A DNA stretch of 64,000 bases from contig RCAB01000010.1 of the NCBI GenBank assembly GCA_003640385.1, positions 485,534-549,533 on the forward strand, in the 5' to 3' direction. The stretch's first letter is position 1. Each line of letters opens with the position of its first letter. This document shows positions 11,701 to 24,000 of the stretch, piece by piece. Under the pieces are notes generated by a model that saw nothing but the letters and a program-made list of their open reading frames with translations, was not told the origin of the DNA and did not search any database. The stretch comes from Setaria digitata (taxonomy: Eukaryota; Nematoda; Chromadorea; Rhabditida; Setariidae). A program made the translations under genes and the position numbers.

Positions 11701-13422
11701 AAATATCCAGGACTTCCTGAGCCAGGAGCGGATGAATTCGGTAAGTTCTAGTAATTATTATGTCAAGAGTGGTAACAAAGAAACGAAAATAATTCTGGAA
11801 GGTGAACAGGGTGTTTTATTTTACATTACAGTTAGCAGTTTCATACTTTGAATATGGTAGTCTTGTTCCGAACTAACTTCCTGTTCTTAATTCTGGTTAA
11901 TACTTTAATATTTTATGAAATTCAGTGCATTCAGAAATCGATGCTGCTGATGAAACACGTGAGGAGAAGACGTATAGGAATTGGATGAACAGTATGGGTG
12001 TTGATCCACACGTAAATTGGTTGTATGGCGATCTCTGCAGCGGTGTTATTATTTTTCAGGTTAGTTTCAACTTTTTTGTTTTGTTGCTGACAGTGTATGA
12101 TAACGTCAGAAACCATCTCGAAAATAGTGGTTGATTATAAGCCCATTTTTTGTCTTGTTCGTCACTGATTTTATATATATTGTAAATTAATAATTGTTGA
12201 GACATCTTTTTTTTTTTCTTTAGCTTTACGATATAATTCGTCCCGGAATAGTGAATTGGAAACGAGTGGTTAAAAAGTTTTCGAAATTAAAAGGTATGAT
12301 GGATCAAATTCAGAACTGTAACTATGCAGTTGAACTTGGCAAAGAACTACGGTTTTCACTGGTTGGAATACAAGGGAAAGATATTTATGATGGTAATCAG
12401 ACGCTTACACTTGGTTTGTTTTCGTATTTCGAAGTGTTTTTACGTGACACAGCGTGGAATCCAAATTTTTACTGTTGGTTGGGGGTGCATTTGCCTACTA
12501 GCTTTTTTATTATGATTATATGGCATAAAATAACTTTTAAGAAATTTGAGTAAAGGTGCCGATTAATAGCACGATTAACTGCCTTTCTAGTCTTCTTTTC
12601 AGCTTTGGTTTGGCAGTTGATGCGTGCCTATACTTTAACAGTGTTGGCGAAGTGTACGCAGAGTGGTGATTCTTTGGCCACTGATAAAGAAATTATTGCC
12701 TGGGTGAATAAAAAAGTAAGTTTTTTTAAGTAGTGTGATCTCTGTAACTTTTCCTTATCGTAATACAACGTGAAAATTCGATTTAATTTTTCAGTCTTCT
12801 GATAATTTATTATTCTAATAATTTTTAAAATTTACGAGCGATTATCAATGATAACTACGGCATTTGCAGTTAGCATCCTCTGAACGAAAAAGATTTATAA
12901 AAAGCTTTCAAGACCCAACCATATCTGATGCTTGCGTCGTTTTGGATCTTATTGAATCAATCAAACCAGGCACTATCAGTTACTCACTTGTAAAAACGGG
13001 CACTGCTGAGGTTTGCTTTTCTGCTTGCAGCTTTTAAATACTGGTCTTATTTTGACTGTAATTATCTTGTATTGGGGGGTTACTTTTATCTCTCTGTTGG
13101 GGACTCATGTTTTCTTGTTGCCTATTTTTGTTACTTCTGTTACTTGGAATTTTTACAGGATAATTTAGAGAATGCAAAATACGCAATTACATCAGGACGA
13201 AAAATTGGTGCGAAGATTTATGCCCTACCAGAAGACATCGTTGAGGTTCTTTTTTTACGCGCACATGCGGTTTTATTAAGTTTCGTTGCAACTTGAAATT
13301 TAAAAATTTAGGTTAAACCGAGAATGGTAATGACTGTTTTTGCTTGTCTAATGGCGCGTGATTATATGCCGAATGTGAAAGAAGTGCCATCACCAACAGA
13401 ACCATTGGAAAACCACAGATAA
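8753..13422 (+). CDS. plst-1: Plastin / fimbrin, actin-bundling protein
   Basis: Fourteen exons encode 629 aa, the usual plastin length: 8753-8800, 8933-9019, 9145-9348, 9537-9664, 9811-10018, 10339-10479, 10755-10880, 11569-11740, 11926-12059, 12224-12413, 12603-12715, 12870-13010, 13159-13245, 13312-13422. Plastins cross-link F-actin through two tandem actin-binding domains, each of two calponin-homology (CH) domains. Seen here: an EF-hand-like head (about residues 1-100), then CH1 from [10 protein letters not shown] with the plastin hallmark [15 protein letters not shown]2 (LIRWVNYHL), CH3 ([14 protein letters not shown]), CH4 (NYAVELGK lies before it, [19 protein letters not shown] near the end). 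The start is the first ATG after an in-frame TAG at 8729-8731. Both EF-hand loops look degenerate. The fifth intron (10019-10338) starts with GC. The tail [17 protein letters not shown] replaces the short vertebrate C terminus. Confidence 0.95.
10019..10020 (+). other. GC splice donor in plastin
   Basis: The exon ending LLWQIIR is followed by GCAAGT, and the next exon opens in phase 0 with IGLFNQ exactly as in plastins. No GT nearby keeps the frame, so this is a GC-AG intron. Confidence 0.85.
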
Positions 13423-13627
13423 AAATTGCTGGAATTTCCAGCTATGGCTTTTGACTTATTGGTCTTGATGTTATTAGTGTACCCTATTTATGCTCATCCT
13501 CCTTTTTATGTAATTATTTAAAATGTACAAGAAGTAATGGAAGTGTCAGGAGTATGAATTAAAGGTTACTGTAAAGTATAAATTTTGTAAAAGCCAATAT
13601 TTAAAAAGAAATTGGGTGATTTATTTT

Positions 13628-13633
13628 AATAAA
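13628..13633 (+). terminator. AATAAA poly(A) signal of plastin
   Basis: AATAAA about 205 bases after the plastin stop, the first in the downstream sequence that I noticed; it implies a 3' UTR of roughly 220-230 bases. Confidence 0.55.
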
Positions 13634-16486
13634 ATTCCACAGCAGTTCTGTGATTTTGTTGCATATATTTAATAATGACTTCATACAATTATATTCTAAT
13701 TATTCTCTTCCTGATCGTCAGGTGTTCGTTTGGCTGTCTGAGCAGCAACAGTTTTGCAGCGTTGCATATAATTTCTCGTGCTTATCCTTTCCAACATCCG
13801 TGTCATAACTTCATTAATTTATATTTCCAGCCACTCCATTATATATTTTTGTACTGAAAGGGCCTGGGATAATATCCTGTGAATAGAACTGTTTAAGAAT
13901 CAGAATTTTGGCAGTGAAAAGAAAGTTCTTTGAACCCTTATACTGGAGGTTTTTTGAGCATTGACTACAATTTCACCTTCAGTTGTTTTCGTTTATCGCG
14001 TGGTCTTGCTGTCACCGTAATGGCGTATCTAGAAACGGCTGTGTTTTGGATAATTAAGTCAGTGGAAAGAAGTCGGAAAATCAACCGGAGTACATTTTAT
14101 TAGCTGTTACCAAAATTTTTAATCTGCTGTTTTACTTAATGGTATCTACGTTTTGGACTCGTTAAAAAGATTCTGAACAGATTCTTAACATCTGTGATGC
14201 GTCGAACGACGTAAAACGTGCGTATTTTCTTAAGGTTATAGAGGTTGTTGCTGCACTGTCCTTCCATACCATGATTGATGTGTTAACTTCCTCGAGCTGC
14301 TGCTACCGTACTGTTGGAATTGCATTGGATCCTTCAGTTTTGTTGGTAATTTTATTTCAGAAAGTGCGGAGACATCAGTAAAGCTTACAGTTACATGAAT
14401 CAAATTTGGTTCATGTTGACCAGAGATTTGATGCATTTTTGTTGACTGTAACGGTATGGAATGTTTTTCCTCAGTGTTTCAGTTATAGTTCTTTGTTTTT
14501 CCTATGCACTTATTTGGAATTTGGGCGCCCACAGGATTAAAACTTTCAGGAAAGATTTGGTGATGTTGAGCTAGGCTGAAGCACAAAATGTACTGTTGCG
14601 GGTGATATTCTCCGCGGAACACCGCCTGAAACGACTATTCTGCAATTAAAATGAGCTGTAATTTTCGATCATATTCCTGCTTTCTCGGTTCTTATGACAC
14701 AGATCGTTAAATGAGTTGAATTTTGATTTTCTTTATTCTGTTGAATTAAATATTCACTGTTTGAATTGCTTACTCATTAGTAATGCATTTGCAGAAATTA
14801 TAAAGGTGGAATGATGCTGGGCACTATTCATAGTAACCATGTTAAGGTTGCTGAAATATAAATGTATATCTCTAAAGAGTGTGAAGAGATCGGGAAATGC
14901 TACTTAAAGGGCTTGACACTGCAGAAAAGCAAAAGTTAACATTCTAGTCCCATCACCAGGATATGCAAGATAAAGTGCTGTTGTTTTGCTAAACTCTAGC
15001 ATGGGTCAGTAAAATAAGGAAACATCAGCAACATCGATAATGAGTGTGTTTGGGCATTTTTTTTAATTTAGTATTTATATTTGCAGTAATAACCACAACG
15101 CGGAAAAATTACAGGAGTTAAGCGTGTCTGTAGGGATTATTTTGGCATACAATTTATGTGATAACGTTTAACATTAATAAGGAGTTTGGACGATTTCTCT
15201 CTTATGTTAGGTACTTAAAATGGACTTCCTAACATTTCTAAACTTCTGAGCTTCTCGAAGAATTCACTAGTTTTTGTTTTTTACTAACAAGCAAAATTTC
15301 TTGGTGAGGTGGTCTTGATGGCGTCAGTATTCTCGACAAATAAAGCATATCGGAATAATCTCAAATTTTGTTGCTTCGCAGAATTTCTTCGCTTTTCGTA
15401 TCGGACTGAGAAAAACAATGTGTTTCACTACAAACACAGCACTACATCTAATTGGTACGTCTAAAACCGAAGCTTCTTCAGTATTTGCTATCCACCGATG
15501 CATCTTCCATTTCTCACGCCGATTTACGACCTTCCCCGAGTTTTTTTCCAAGGTTGCCATCCAAACAAAACTGATGCCATTAAAAAGAAAGTTGCCTTCA
15601 ACCGTACTACTCGCTTATGCACTATTATTCATGATTACCAACCATAATATCTACCATGTTTCCACCCGCAGTTATTTCCTGTTACTTTTAATATGAAAGT
15701 ATAGTAATTCGACTTTTGGTGGTGAATTACAGTAGGAAAAAAAAACTGCCAAACAGTAACCTGTGTATTTTTTGCTCAATAAAAGGAGTGGAAATACTTC
15801 AGAGGTATTTTTACAAGTCTTAAGAGCCTTTAAACATAGAACGACGCACATTCAGTGATTTTCCTCCATATATCTTTTTACTGGATAATATTTGAGCTCA
15901 TAACCTGACTAAATTATTTTGTCTTATCGCAAAAGAAACCAATGAATAGTCTAATAAAGCGACATCCAATAAATTATTTCAAGGATTACCCAAATCCTTC
16001 CGCTGCAGATTTGATAGCGAACTAATGTTGATCATCTTCAATAATCATATCGTTCCTATTGAAATGATTTGAAACTGTAGCCAACCCATTTCGGTATTTC
16101 TCATTTACAAAGATTCATTGTATTTTTGATAGTTGCTTGAAGTGCAGAAAATAAATATTTCCATAATAATAATCACTACTTTTATTACGCTAATCTAGAT
16201 GTTATTTAACTTGTAGAAGTTTGTTAACTTAAAATCGAAATTGATAACAGAAGCCTTAAAAGCCATTTTTGACTGGAAATAAAGACTTTCCTAAGGAGCC
16301 TAAATGCCTTTTTGGTTCCAAACTAGACGTTTATACTGGTTAGAAAGGACCTCCGATTGATTATGCCTTTCTAATCTTTTCTGTCTTATTTTCTTTCTGC
16401 AATTTTTGTAAACGAATCAAAGTACTATCCGTCTCAATCTTCACCTGATTTGAGTTTGCGCCACTTTCAAATATTTGAAGAAAATT
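13634..16486. other. Intergenic, some minus-strand open segments
   Basis: No recognised gene. Minus-strand open segments at 14436-14236 (behind the acceptor-like ACCGTTACAG; QISGQHEPNLIHVTVSF) and 15560-15324 (MATLEKNSGKVVNRREKWKM) have fairly protein-like composition, and another acceptor-like TCGTTTCAG at about 14625 opens a short frame. They could not be chained in phase, so no gene is called. Confidence 0.35.
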
Positions 16487-17295
16487 TCAAACATCCTGTT
16501 TGAAATTCAATCCTGTAATGAAACCAATGCTGGCAATTTCAAATAGCCAATCGGTTCGTGTCCTTTCACAATAATTTATCATCCTCAAAGAATGACAAAT
16601 TACTACCAGTCGTAACATCTCGTGCGACTTTAGTCGAAGAAGTTCCGACATAAAAGCAATGCGATCCTCTCTCATAGAGTTCACATCACTCTTAGCACAC
16701 AAACAAGTATAGTGTACAGCTGGTCCCATCAGTGCAATAGGAGGGGAGCAAAGTCTTCCCGTCGTATTGCCATTCTCTCCCAGACCACCCAGAGAGTTGA
16801 GCCACACACGAAGTTTCCTTTGTGTCAACACATCGTCCTGCTCAAGTCCCACTATCGGTGCTTTCGTGGTCCGCGCGTGGGCAACATAGACAGCCAGCCG
16901 ACTTGTTCGCCACTACATCTGCCGTCCCGGAAAAATCCTCCAGGGGGAAAGTAATCGCAAAACCGCGGCTTCTTTATCCTTCACTTTTGATCTCTAAGAA
17001 CACATTACAACCCCCGTGCTGCGAAGAGCTACCGAAAGCACTGAATCACTGCTTAGAATTATCATACCCAAGCAGTATCAGCTTAGGTACTTTTGATACT
17101 AAATATATACTAGAAAACATTCCTGAAATGGCCTTCTTGAGACCAATTTGTACTGTTTGCAGCGGAAAATGCGCTTTTATAGGTGAATTACTATTCATTA
17201 AATCCTCTCCACTCTTGCTTTTTGTACTTTCTTTTCTTTCCGAACACACTTTCATCCATATTCCTCTGCACAGTACGGATGTCGGAAGAACTTGA
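16487..17295. other. GC-richer island open on both strands, unclassified
   Basis: The minus strand is open for about 139 codons after a TAG (reading through RKLRVWLNSLGGLGENG to the stop near 16487), and the plus strand is open for 157 codons at 16822-17295, the longest uninterrupted frame in the window. Neither has a recognisable domain or clear splice sites. Possible explanations are a single-exon gene, a decayed mobile element or a chance opening caused by local base composition. Confidence 0.3.
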
Positions 17296-17880
17296 CCTAG
17301 AACTCAAAAGTCTCTGCAATTACTCTTCACAGCAACCCTTTCTTCTTGGATAAACTAGTAAACAATGCGAGACATCTCCCAACTCTCTGCAGTCATTCTC
17401 GAACCTTTCTGAAGAATTTTTCATCCCTAGCCATTCCATGCAATATCTCTACTTTTTTTTTGACGTACGACACTGAAATATATAATTTCGCGTCCATTGT
17501 GCGAGGTGAGGATGTAAGCATATTCGAAGGATTATCAGCAAAATGTACATACAGTCACAGCTTATTTTAATTAGCACTGATTACAAAAGTCATATTTTTA
17601 GACCTGATAGTGGTCATAGACGGTAATAAGCGACTCGTGAGGTGTCCCCATCCTGCAATCAAGCGAACATTACTAATACTCCTCTCCTAATTAATATCTT
17701 CCATCCGACTTCTGTATAATTTGCGGGTTCTCACCTCCATCGTTAGGCTGTCTACAAATGAGGTTGAGTTATTGTACGAACGTTTAAATAGGTGAAAGGA
17801 AAAATGTGAAATTGTTTTGTGAGATCTCTTTATTTTCAGATTCCACAAATCGTTAACGTTGAAGCTGTAGAGGGCACTTT

Positions 17881-17890
17881 TTTTTCACAG
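17881..17890 (+). promoter_or_regulatory. Probable SL trans-splice acceptor of P5C reductase
   Basis: TTTTTCACAG ends 57 bases before the predicted start codon. The sequence between holds an in-frame TGA at 17930-17932, so it behaves as 5' UTR. Confidence 0.45.
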
Positions 17891-17947
17891 CTAATGTTTT
17901 AGCGCGATCTTGGATGGTATTCGAGAACTTGAAAAACGGTATCAGAA

Positions 17948-20748
17948 ATGGATGTAAGTGCTTCAGATTATTATCTTTGATGCTGTCGGAATGGAGTTAT
18001 TTCGGTTTTAAAAACTGTTCCAACTGTTTTGCACTGAAATCTTCAGGAAAATTCTGGACTCGCTGAAGATGCAGCCAAGACTTTGCGGCAGCTCTTTCGG
18101 AATACTGGTGTGGAAGCGAAATTAGCTTTTATTGGTGGCGGTAAGATGGCAACCGCTCTCATCCGTGGTTTTGAATCTGCTGGTAGGATACGTTGAACTT
18201 TTTAAATTGAATTTCTAATCTCACTTTTATCTCGTTGGTCGAAACTGATATTTTCTTGTGGAATATTGTTATGCAAATAGGTATTTAATGCTAGCTTCAT
18301 TTGTTTTTCATTCAGGCCTCGTAAACAAAGATTGCGTTGCCGTCAGTGTTAGAACACAGTCCTCCGTACAACGCTGGAAGGTATTCCGTTCAGTAATTCT
18401 ACTAAAGGTTTGAAAATGTAGATCTTGTCCCCACAGTTCATCCTGAGGATGTTTCGTTGCTGTTCACTTTAATAGTTGTTAATCAACTATCACTGATGAT
18501 GATTTATTGCAAATGACATATTGTTGGATATTAATCGTTAGTTGATTGTTATTATTTAGCATTAACTACTATTACTACTAACCAACTAATATTATCAATT
18601 GTTACCATATTAACAACACTTCACTGAAACTCATATTGCAGCAATTAGGATATGAAAATGTGTACACTTGTAACGACTCCTTGATTCAAACTCATGGTCA
18701 AGGTATGCTTCCATTACTCATTTTTTCATGTAGCACCATCAGTAGTTTATGATGTAATTTGTGAAACAAGTACCAGTTCATACTTCACTACTTCTCTAGA
18801 TTCTAGACTATTTGGTTTTTCAAATGAATAAAATGCATTAACTCGAACAGGGCATGTGAATCTGTAATAGCGATTTAAGTAAAATTTTGAGCGCCATGGA
18901 AGTGTCTGTCATATTTAGTGAATGGAATTGGAGAAACCAGCATACACTCAAGATATAGTTTTTTTTTTCTTTTTTTTCATTTCGCAAATTTCTGTGTGTA
19001 AATTGTGACAACAAAACACCCCTTCTTGTCCTCGTTTTGTTTTATTTGTATATCTTTTTTTCCTATTTTTCTTAATTCCTGCCTGTAACATTCTCAAATT
19101 TGAGAATTGCAGTTGTGATTTTCCATTGAAATCAGTATAGAAAATCAAAATAGTTCAAGTGATTTTCAGGAATCATTTTTTTGTCGATAAAACCGCAAAT
19201 GCGCCTATCAATATTGCAAGAGTTGAGCAATGAAGCATTTATAAATACGCCATTAATCGTTTCCATTATGTGTGGAATTAGCTTGAAGACATTGGAAACC
19301 GAAGTACTCCTGCTTGAAATTTCTTGAGAATTTCGTTGTAAATTAAGAATAATTTATTTTTAGAATAAGAGAAACCGAGTGAGCAGATATTATATTCCTC
19401 AAAATTTCTTGTTAATAAACAGATAGAAGGTAGTTTTGAGGTTAAATATAAAGACATATGAATATCATTTGAGAAAAACGTGATTGGGGATGAAATGAAA
19501 AGACCAAAAAGAAAGTCAAGGCCTATCTATCTGTAGTGAGGTCGTGATCGGTCTTATAACGCAACCTGTAGGAGGAGTATATTATCAGATGAGCATTTTC
19601 AGCTGAAATAATTTTGTCTATTTTTAGGTTGCGACTAAAGGTTACCCTTTAGAACGTGGAGTGGTCCGTCTAATGCCGAACCTTCCCGTTACTGTATGTT
19701 CTGGAGCGTCAATCATGTGTTCCAGCCCACACCTGCAACAAGAAAAGGTTTTAGTTGGTCTTTCTTCCTTCATTTCCATTATGTGATGTTTTTCAGTGGA
19801 AATATTTTACATTTTTCAATACCTTTTTCATTCCTCTTTTACTGAACTGCATAGCAGAATAGGACTTTAAATTCGTTTTGTAACAGAAGGTCCATATTGT
19901 CAAATTAGAACATATTATAGATTGCTTTAATCGACTCTGTCATGCAACATGTTGGTATTTGTTTGGAAGTTAGTGAAAAAGTATTTGATGCTGCATCGGC
20001 AATCGCAGGATGTGGACCAGCTTTTGTAAGCTTTCATAATATTCCTCGGGCGATGTTCCCTTTGGAAATGCTTTAACTCCATTGCTTTGTTTTGTAGTTC
20101 ATATGTCAATCCCTGCATTTCTTTTTGGGAATTTTGGCTTTTTTTTGGAAATCCATTGGTTTTTTGCAACAAAATTCAAAAATGTCATGTTAGAATAGTA
20201 ATGTTGCTTAATTTAAGGTGTTTATGGCAATCGAAGCATTGGCAAATGGAGGTGTACTTGGTGGTATTGATTGTGCAACTTCAATGAAATTGGCTGCGCA
20301 AACTGTTATGGCAAGTGATTCAAGCTTTTTTTTCCCTAATATTTTGAGCATATTTGCAAGGTGAACAATGAAGATTATCCTTATTAGTTAACAAGAATTG
20401 CTTCTGTTCTTATCATTTCAATTAGATTTTTAGGGAAAATAGCGATGTCTTCTTATACATCGTTTTGTTAGGAATTCAATTCTTGCTATTCCAGGGAGCA
20501 GCGAAAATGGTTTTAGAATTGGATAAACATCCAGCTGCTTTAAAAGATGATGTTTGCTCTGCCGGTGGTACCACAATATATGGAGTGAAGGAGCTAGAGA
20601 AGAATGGTTACACTTTTATTTGCAGTTTGTTCCTTAAAAATAGCTGGTGATTTTATGCTTAAAAATACTGTCATCTCTTTGTGTTCTAGGTTTTCGCTCA
20701 TCATTGATCGAAGCAGTGAATGCTTCAACTAAACGAAACTTGGATTAA
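17948..20748 (+). CDS. pycr: Pyrroline-5-carboxylate reductase
   Basis: Ten exons encode 296 aa: 17948-17953, 18047-18182, 18316-18380, 18642-18702, 19170-19303, 19628-19747, 19921-20025, 20218-20310, 20495-20606, 20690-20748. The enzyme reduces pyrroline-5-carboxylate to proline with NAD(P)H, the last step of proline synthesis. Residues 28-40 hold the Rossmann motif [23 protein letters not shown] matches the conserved mid-domain; AGCGPAFVF and ANGGVLGG (about 201-225) mark the helical dimerisation domain; [10 protein letters not shown] then AGGTTI is the family signature near the C terminus. The first coding exon has only two codons (Met-Asp); the start was chosen because it joins in phase to exon 2, has a good context (AGAAATGG) and follows an in-frame stop. 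The usual Ser of GSGPA is Cys and the usual Pro of SPGGTT is Ala. The eighth intron has a GC donor. Confidence 0.93.
20311..20312 (+). other. GC splice donor in P5C reductase
   Basis: The exon ending AAQTVM is followed by GCAAGT, and the next exon begins GAAKMVLE in phase 0 at 20495. The family sequence requires exactly this join, so the intron is GC-AG. Confidence 0.85.
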
Positions 20749-21060
20749 ATTTGAAATTTGTGCTCTCAAAATACTTCAAGGTGGTGCACCCTTTTGTTTC
20801 AGTTCATCTTATTTTGAAAAATATCTTGGTTGACTTTGATGCTGAAAAATGTTTTGGTAATTCTTTAGTATGCAGTGCATTTGTAGGCATATGATCCATT
20901 TGGCGCCTATGACTTCTGCGCGTTTTTTTTTTTTGTTTATTTTACGGTATATGGTTGCAATTACAAATTTACTTGCGGAAGTTGCAATTTGGGATATTTT
21001 ATTGGTTGGAAGACTTGGGATGCATAATAGAAAAATTTAAAATGAAATGTAGGTGAAGGT

Positions 21061-21066
21061 AATAAA
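21061..21066 (+). terminator. AATAAA poly(A) signal, P5C reductase
   Basis: AATAAA about 310 bases after the stop codon in a non-coding stretch. An earlier variant signal cannot be excluded. Confidence 0.4.
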
Positions 21067-24000
21067 GTTTCTAATGTATTAATATAATCATACGATCAAA
21101 GAAAGAAATGATTTAAAATTTTACTGATTCATTCATTATTAAAGAATTAGATCATTCCCATTTTGCCTCCCCTTCCACCGTTTTTAGTTTTTTGCCATTA
21201 TCTAATCAGCCATTCCACCTGGTAATACCGCACTGACTGCGTCAGTCTGTTACTTTATTGTCGTTTTATTGTTTGTAATACCTTAACTTTTTTTTTTTTT
21301 GTAATAATAGTAAGCGGAGTCCTGACTTATACGTTAAACGTATCTTCAGTCGAATAAATTTGGTTTTTAAAACCGAGTTAATGAAAGTTGTTTTTTCCTT
21401 AGATGATGGTAATTTCAAATGTTATGATTGCTAGGAGTAAGGGAGTAAATTCAGCGTATCAGCCTGACGGCTTAAACCGTATAATTAGAAGCAAGAAGTG
21501 TTACAGTGTTGATTTTATGCTGTAAAATTCGAGTATTTTTTGCTAGCGGTCTTTCCGTAGTTTAGCTTAACAATTCCTGGTCTTATGTCCATATTCTTCA
21601 CTCTGTCGGGCATTATTTAAACAGTGCGAAGTTACGGCTTGTGTAGATTAACGTGCACGAAAGAGTTACCTCTACCACTGGAGTAAAAAAATTCAAGTAA
21701 ACTAATTAAGGTCTAAATTTGTTATTGTTGGGAGTACTATGTTCCAGTGTTTGGATATTTGAAGTTTTTTTTTTTTTTTTTTTAATTCCTAAAGGTTAAG
21801 TTCGTCTCTATTGGTAATTTTTTATGGATAAGAAATTAAGACTGGTCATGCACACCTTACGATAATGTTAACTTGAAAATATGTATAAGTTTACTTTGAT
21901 TTGTAAATTCTAATTTTTAAGTAACCAGTGCTGAAATGTCTTCTGCAACATCGCGTGGGATTTTTCGTCGTGCTTGTATGGAAATTGTGGAAATTTTGTT
22001 TTTATTTGTGAGCTGTAATCCACCCAAAACAAAAGCTGTTGAAATCGCTACTATCGCATTGTTTTTATCATCGCCCTTAAGGCTACAGAGTAGCTGATTG
22101 TTTCATATCAGAGGAGAAAACAAATCGATGTTAAAACTTACGAAATCCTTTTTTTTTACGTTTTGAAAATTTTCAACGAGGGTTAAGGACAGAGAAGCTA
22201 CTACTCAGGGAAGCGAGAACGGTAATTTTCAGTGGCATGAAATAAATTTCTATGATACATGGAAATAATTATTCCTTTAAAATTCCCCTGACGGGTCTCC
22301 GTACGTGACCTTTTTCCCACATCATATAAATGAAATAGTACCTACTTTATATCGAAGGTGGCGAGTGAGTTGGATTTTCAAGCTTTGTTAGCCAAGTCAT
22401 TGACAGTGGCTTCGGTTTCGTTTTCTAAACAATGACAATTTAATCAAGTTTTTTAGCAGGTGCGGTTGTGCATCTCGATACACAATAAGCAGCATTTTTC
22501 TTACCGTTTTAGTAATAGGCAAGTGCTAAGTAGAAGAATGACCAGGTAGACTATATAGTTGGAAAGCCGTACTTTCCCCCTCTAAAAGAAACTTAATTCC
22601 TAAATATAACAACGATTTGCTGAAGTCATTTTATTTTTCACAACCAAACCGTATTTAATAATTCCGTTTCTGGGCGTAGTAGGTGTAATTGGAGCTAAGT
22701 CAACAATATGAACTGACGAATGCATATATTTAATAGTCAGTTTATACAACACTCGCAAAAGTCACTTCAGAAATCGTTCTATCACATGTTGAACTGCAAC
22801 TCTTAAATTATTGTAATTGAAACCCAAATACGTCTTTATCAATCAGGGGCACGAAAGAATTAACCTCGTAAAAATAAAATGAACAGCATATTAATAATTG
22901 AAACAAAAAACGAAAAAGAAAAAATAGAAAACATTGAACAAGGAGATGAAACATAATAATTGAGTTTAGGAAAGTAATGTACAGTTTGCAATGCTTTTGG
23001 TCTTCAGGTCTTCAAATCTTCTGGTCATATACAATCAGTTTCGATACATCGGCATTTTACAATAATTGCAAATGAATTAGAAATCACTAACGAACTCAGT
23101 TTTCCAAAACCTCGCTTGTTTCTGTAACTCCGGAGTAACGTCTAAAATAAAGATCGAAATGGCAAATGCAGTTTTAAGGCGGAACAATTGCTGGAATGAT
23201 CAATTCATTGGATGGAATGTTAACTAAATGTCTCTTGTTAATTCATTAAATACGTCAATTCGCTTTTAAAATGTGCTTTACCTGTTCTTTTTGTAAAAGA
23301 GAGAAAGTTTTGTGAAGAGAAAGGACTTTAAGAAGTTTTAACAAATTTGAAGCTTCTTTTTCCTGATGGGTCTTTTGACGGAGTTTTACTTTATTATTGG
23401 CTTTCCCGCAAATTTGAAAGTCCTTTTTACTGTTTAATTATCCCCTGTTTTTCTATTAATTTTACTAATAAATTTGCGAAAGCCTTCAATTGCTAAATTT
23501 CAATTTGAATCAATATCAAGAATAATTAATCAGGAATTTGCTTGCTCATAATTTACAAGGATATCGAGTTTAAAAACGTTTTACCTTGCAGAGTTCCAAG
23601 ATCGCTTGACTGTATTAGCTCTCATTAATCAAGAGAACAGCTTCTATTAGTTTTCAGGAAGCCGAATTGTAGAGATACTTATTTATTGTTTTTCATTTTA
23701 TTACTGATACAAAATACTGAGCAGCGGATTAATTAAAATTAAAAAATGTGGGATGACCTGTCGGTAAGCTATATTTTTTTGTTTTTGGTAAATAGAATTC
23801 GGGCATTAGTGCCAATAAGGATTTTTCTCCATGAAAATTTAACAAGAAATATATTTTAAAAACGAACTAATATATCTAATAAGTAAAAGGCGGGATGAAA
23901 TAATTATAAAGGTGATGAACAGGCTGAACATTTCAGGAAGGTTAGTATGCACTGATTTGTGGATGTAAGTAGTGGGAGTGAAACAGATTATGTGAACATC

